The notes beneath the pieces are model-generated. The model saw only the letters and a program-made list of their open reading frames with translations. It was not told where the DNA came from and made no database searches. A DNA stretch of 64,000 bases from CBDUXT01 sp965371245 (GTDB lineage Bacteria; Planctomycetota; Phycisphaerae; UBA1845): assembly GCA_965371245.1 (NCBI GenBank), contig CBDUXT010000012.1, positions 22,499 to 86,498 on the forward strand. Reading direction: 5' to 3'. Shown piece after piece: positions 61,723 to 64,000 of this stretch. How positions within the stretch are numbered: the stretch's first letter is position 1; each line of letters begins with the position of its first letter. Both the position numbers and the translations under genes were made by a program.

Positions 61723-62581
61723 ACCGATCTCGATTACACGCCCATCCGTCGAGCGCGGCGCCGTGTGTCGCGTGGCAGTGGCGATGGTGGCCGGGCTTCT
61801 TCCGATCATAGCGAACGGTACCGCCCGCGCGCAGGTAACGGTACAGGATCCCGGCACGTTCGTGGTGGATCGAGCGAACCTGCTGGATGCCCCGACGCGG
61901 ACGCGGCTCGAGGGTTGGCTCAAAGAGCTGGAGCAGAAAACGACGGCCCAGGTGAAGGTGCTCACCGTGCCGACGCTGGGCGGCGAGGACATCTTCGGCT
62001 TCGCCCAGCGTCACGCGGAGTTGTGGAAGCTAGGCCGGCGCGGCAAGGACAACGGCGCGTTGATTGTGGTGGCGATGCAGGAACGCAAGGTCCGAATCCA
62101 CACGGGCTATGGGCTGGAGGGAGCCATGCCCGACTCGTGGTGCGGTTCCCTTTGGCGCGAGACCAGTACGACGTATTTCAAGAAGAGAGCCTATGCGGAG
62201 GGGCTCTATCGGATGACGGTCGCGGTGGCGAATAAGGTGGCCGACGAGTCGAATGTTACGCTGACGGGGATACCGAAGTACCGGCACCGTGCCCGGCGCG
62301 TCCCCGGCGGCGGTCTCGCCTGCGGCGGGATGTTTCCGCTCATTATCTTCTTCGTGGTGATGTCATCGATCGGCCGGCGCAACCGCCACTACGGTCGATG
62401 GGGCGGCGGAGGATTGCTTCAAGGCCTGGTCGTGGGAAGCATGCTTGGCGGCATGATGCGCGGCGGTCGATCGAGCTGGGGAGGCGGCGGCTTCGGCGGA
62501 GGATTCGGTGGGGGCTTCGGCGGCGGATCGTTCGGAGGCGGAGGCGGCTTCGGTGGAGGAGGCGGTGGTGGCAGTTGGTGA
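61712..62581 (+). CDS. TPM-domain (YgcG-like) envelope protein with Gly-rich tail
   Basis: The ATG at 61712 has GGGGGAGATCGTGG upstream; a TTG eight codons earlier is possible. The 289-residue protein has a signal peptide (VAVAMVAGLLPIIANGTARA), a TPM domain (residues about 50-180; FVVDRANLLDAPTRTRLEGWLKELEQKT, VRIHTGYGLEGAMPDSW), a transmembrane helix (FPLIIFFVVMSSIG), and a low-complexity Gly-rich tail (GGGGFGGGFGGGFGGG). TPM proteins of this type act in envelope quality control or metal binding. It is cotranslated with the genes on both sides. Confidence 0.88.
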   Translation: MVGRPISITRPSVERGAVCRVAVAMVAGLLPIIANGTARAQVTVQDPGTFVVDRANLLDAPTRTRLEGWLKELEQKTTAQVKVLTVPTLGGEDIFGFAQRHAELWKLGRRGKDNGALIVVAMQERKVRIHTGYGLEGAMPDSWCGSLWRETSTTYFKKRAYAEGLYRMTVAVANKVADESNVTLTGIPKYRHRARRVPGGGLACGGMFPLIIFFVVMSSIGRRNRHYGRWGGGGLLQGLVVGSMLGGMMRGGRSSWGGGGFGGGFGGGFGGGSFGGGGGFGGGGGGGSW

Positions 62582-63254
62582 CACGTGTCAGAAATGCCAG
62601 GCGCCGATCCGGCGACCGGCCAAGTTCTGCCCCTCGTGTGGGGCAAGCGTAAAAAGAGAGCGAGGTACGAAGATGAATCTTGGTAAGGTTCTTTTGGTCA
62701 TGCTTGTGGCCGGAGTCGGTGCGCTGGTCCTGGTCGGCGGATGTTTTTACAGCGGGTACAACAAGGCGGTTACCCTGGATGAGAATGTAAAGCAAGCCTG
62801 GGCTCAGGTGGACAACCAGTTGCAGCGGCGCTACGAACTGCTTCCGAACCTGGTGGAAACGGTGAAGGGTGTCGCCGGTCAGGAGAAGGAGATCTTCCTG
62901 GGCATCGCCAAGGCGCGGGAGTCTTACTTCCAGGCCAAGAGCCCGGCGGGCAAGGCGCGAGCGGCGACGGGCGTCGAGGGGGCTCTGTCTCGCCTGCTCG
63001 TCTTGCGCGAAACGTATCCGGAACTCAAGTCGAACCTGTCCTTCATGAAACTGCACGACTCGCTAGAGGGCACGGAGAACCGTCTCAGCATCGAGCGAAA
63101 GCGATACAACGACGCGGTCAGTGCGCTGAACGGCTTCTCACGCCGGGTTCTAGGCAGGATCTACGCAAGCATGGCCGGCGTCGAAGCCGTGGAATACTTC
63201 CAGGTGACCGGGGAAGCCAAGACCGCGCCGAAGGTGGACTTCTCGGGCGGGTAG
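62565..63254 (+). CDS. LemA-family protein with N-terminal zinc ribbon
   Basis: A GTG at 62565, preceded by GGAGGAGG, opens a frame of 229 residues that begins with a zinc ribbon (TCQKCQAPIRRPAKFCPSCGASV), then the LemA part MNLGKVLLVMLV...GCFYSGYN. LemA features are VTLDENVKQAWAQVDNQLQRRYELLPNLVETVKGVAGQEKEIF and YPELKSNLSFMKLHDSLEGTENRLSIERKRYNDAV. The ATG at 62673, with its own GAGG site, could instead start an ordinary LemA. The zinc ribbon is intact, so I favour the fusion. LemA proteins are membrane-associated with unknown precise role. It completes a unit with the TPM gene. Confidence 0.8.
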   Translation: MVAVGDTCQKCQAPIRRPAKFCPSCGASVKRERGTKMNLGKVLLVMLVAGVGALVLVGGCFYSGYNKAVTLDENVKQAWAQVDNQLQRRYELLPNLVETVKGVAGQEKEIFLGIAKARESYFQAKSPAGKARAATGVEGALSRLLVLRETYPELKSNLSFMKLHDSLEGTENRLSIERKRYNDAVSALNGFSRRVLGRIYASMAGVEAVEYFQVTGEAKTAPKVDFSGG

Positions 63255-63288
63255 TCCTCGATAGAGCATCCCCCACATGGTTGTTCCG

Positions 63289-63380
63289 ACTCGCGGGGCG
63301 TTGCCCGCGCGTATTCACGGCGCACGTTCCAGTCTACCGCCAGTTCCTTTGTCCTGAGCCGGGGGCCTTAGCCCGCGCGG
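63289..63380. repeat. Two REP-like hairpins downstream of lemA-like gene
   Basis: CTCGCGGGGCG-TTGCCCGCGCG (63289-63312) and GAGCCGGGGGCCTTAGCCCGCGC (63355-63380, two blocks) are related to the hairpin at 13209. They sit near the 3' end of the lemA-like gene. Confidence 0.55.
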
Positions 63381-63628
63381 ACATTCGGTACTCCCAAACG
63401 ATCCGGGCGGGCGCGCCAACCCAGATTGAATCGCCACCCGGAAAACGATACACTGTAGAAGACGACCGGACGCCGGTGGGCCGGGTGGCAGTGCTTCCGT
63501 CGTGGTAGTGTCAGAAATCTGGGACTGACACAGGTGTGCCACTGCGCTCGAGCAGTGTCTTTGGCGCATCGCAAGGCTGTGCGTGCCAAGCCGCGGAGGT
63601 TGCCGCGCGGAGAGACGTGTTTTTGTTA

Positions 63629-63707
63629 CCGAGCCGCGACTGTGAGGGAGCGGAACCAGACGCGTGGGTCGCGCCAAGAAAACCCCTCCCTCACAGTCGC
63701 GGCTCGG
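63629..63707. mobile_element. Family D short element, copy 2 with perfect terminal inverted repeat
   Basis: The 79-bp element has perfect 22-bp ends (63629-63650 and 63686-63707), starting CCGAGCCGCGACTGTG and its inverse. The interior of about 35 bp (cggaaccagacgcgtgggtc...) is non-coding. Compare copy 1 at 38978-39049. Confidence 0.75.
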
Positions 63708-63774
63708 AAAAGAAGAACGCTGCTCGGAAAGAACGACGTTTCGAACGCGGGCTCAGCGCCGAGTGTAACGGGTG

Positions 63775-63805
63775 CCCCATCCTTCGCTTTTGGCGAAGGG
63801 TGGGG
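63775..63805. repeat. Strong 13-bp hairpin
   Basis: CCCCATCCTTCGC, 5-base loop TTTTG, GCGAAGGGTGGGG (one G-U pair). It lacks a U-tract, so it is REP-like rather than a terminator. The gap 63255-63937 otherwise carries the REP hairpins and the family D copy. Confidence 0.55.
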
Positions 63806-63937
63806 GACGGACGTGTGCGTCATCCCGCGCGGAGCCAGGGCGGATACTAGCGTGCTAATGAATTGCGACGCCCGAAACGAAGACGAAAACCACCACCCGA
63901 AACGCGAATCGCCCTGCTGGGCTGGGGGTCTTTGACT

Positions 63938-64000
63938 ATGCGTGAACTGACCCGTGCCATCATGTGTGTCGCTGCCCTTGCGTCCTGGGCAGTCGCCGAC
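63938..64000 (+). CDS. Start of a secreted protein, truncated by the window edge
   Basis: An ATG at 63938 opens MRELTRAIMCVAALASWAVAD, typical of a signal peptide, with a GGGGGT upstream. Only 21 residues are visible, so the product cannot be named. It is oriented away from the lemA-like unit. Confidence 0.45.
   Translation, partial: MRELTRAIMCVAALASWAVAD

Noticed and set aside
60697..61992. Reverse-strand frame of about 430 codons covering 60697-61992.
   Set aside because: It overlaps the coupled genes at 60997 and 61712 on the forward strand, which have ribosome sites and, for the latter, a known domain. The reverse frame has no motif.
1..64000. CRISPR array or prophage.
   Set aside because: Repeats in the window are dispersed palindromic elements, not regularly spaced short repeats with unique spacers. 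No phage structural, integrase or cas genes are present.

Overview
This 64 kb window is GC-rich chromosomal DNA whose gene content points to a flagellated bacterium of the Planctomycetota, probably a Phycisphaerae-like lineage. This is inference from gene content; no 16S rRNA gene is present. The signs are a prepilin-like protein with the planctomycete-style C-terminal H-x9-DG motif, a DksA-like protein with a Lys/Arg/Ala-rich tail, HEAT-repeat proteins, a lipoprotein signal peptidase with a long insertion, BamA, many lipoproteins, and the housekeeping order prs-rplY-pth-rpsF-ssb-rplI-dnaB. The density is about one gene per 1.2 kb. I see no phage, no complete insertion sequence and no CRISPR array.

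Layout. 1-8 kb: a partial amino-acid permease, an S41 protease, a dicarboxylate/sulfate-type symporter, then a tightly overlapped trio of sugar phosphotransferase, methylisocitrate lyase (prpB) and methylcitrate synthase (prpC). 8-16 kb: a secreted HEAT protein with a receiver-like insert, a DUF454 membrane protein, a large secreted protein, a gene broken by a miniature element, a secreted LolA-like protein and a pseudopilin. 16-25 kb: proton-translocating transhydrogenase (pntAA-pntAB-pntB), TPR proteins and a tandem-thioredoxin protein. 25-31 kb: fliS and a giant fliD, then a dksA-like/lspA/ribD unit with a clear promoter. 31-39 kb: lipoproteins, a GNAT enzyme, a HEAT gene overlapping a membrane-protein gene, and an SGNH hydrolase. 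39-49 kb: tRNA-Gln, a truncated glmU, prs and the ribosomal/replication cluster, then bamA. 49-57 kb: a second LolA-like protein, ribBA, pgsA, a thioredoxin-like protein, a TadG-like protein and a secreted serine protease. 57-64 kb: an HDOD protein translationally coupled to a REC-GGDEF-REC-GAF-HD-GYP regulator, then a three-gene unit (unknown protein, TPM protein, zinc-ribbon/LemA) and the start of another secreted protein.

The most unusual layer lies between genes. At least four families of short, non-coding, palindrome-rich repeats occur here. Family A is about 177 bp with imperfect terminal inverted repeats. Family B is about 145 bp, with one copy bordered by CTAG on both sides. Family C is about 140 bp with two-hairpin cores. 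Family D is 72-79 bp, one copy having a perfect 22-bp terminal inverted repeat. Simple REP-like hairpins occur as well. One family A copy has split a gene, leaving an imperfect 13-bp target duplication. One family B copy abuts and supplies the stop codon of a thioredoxin gene. They look like MITE/REPIN elements moved by transposases encoded elsewhere.

Starts were moved inward from the longest frame wherever a ribosome-binding site, signal peptide or family length supported it. Several genes use GTG or TTG starts.
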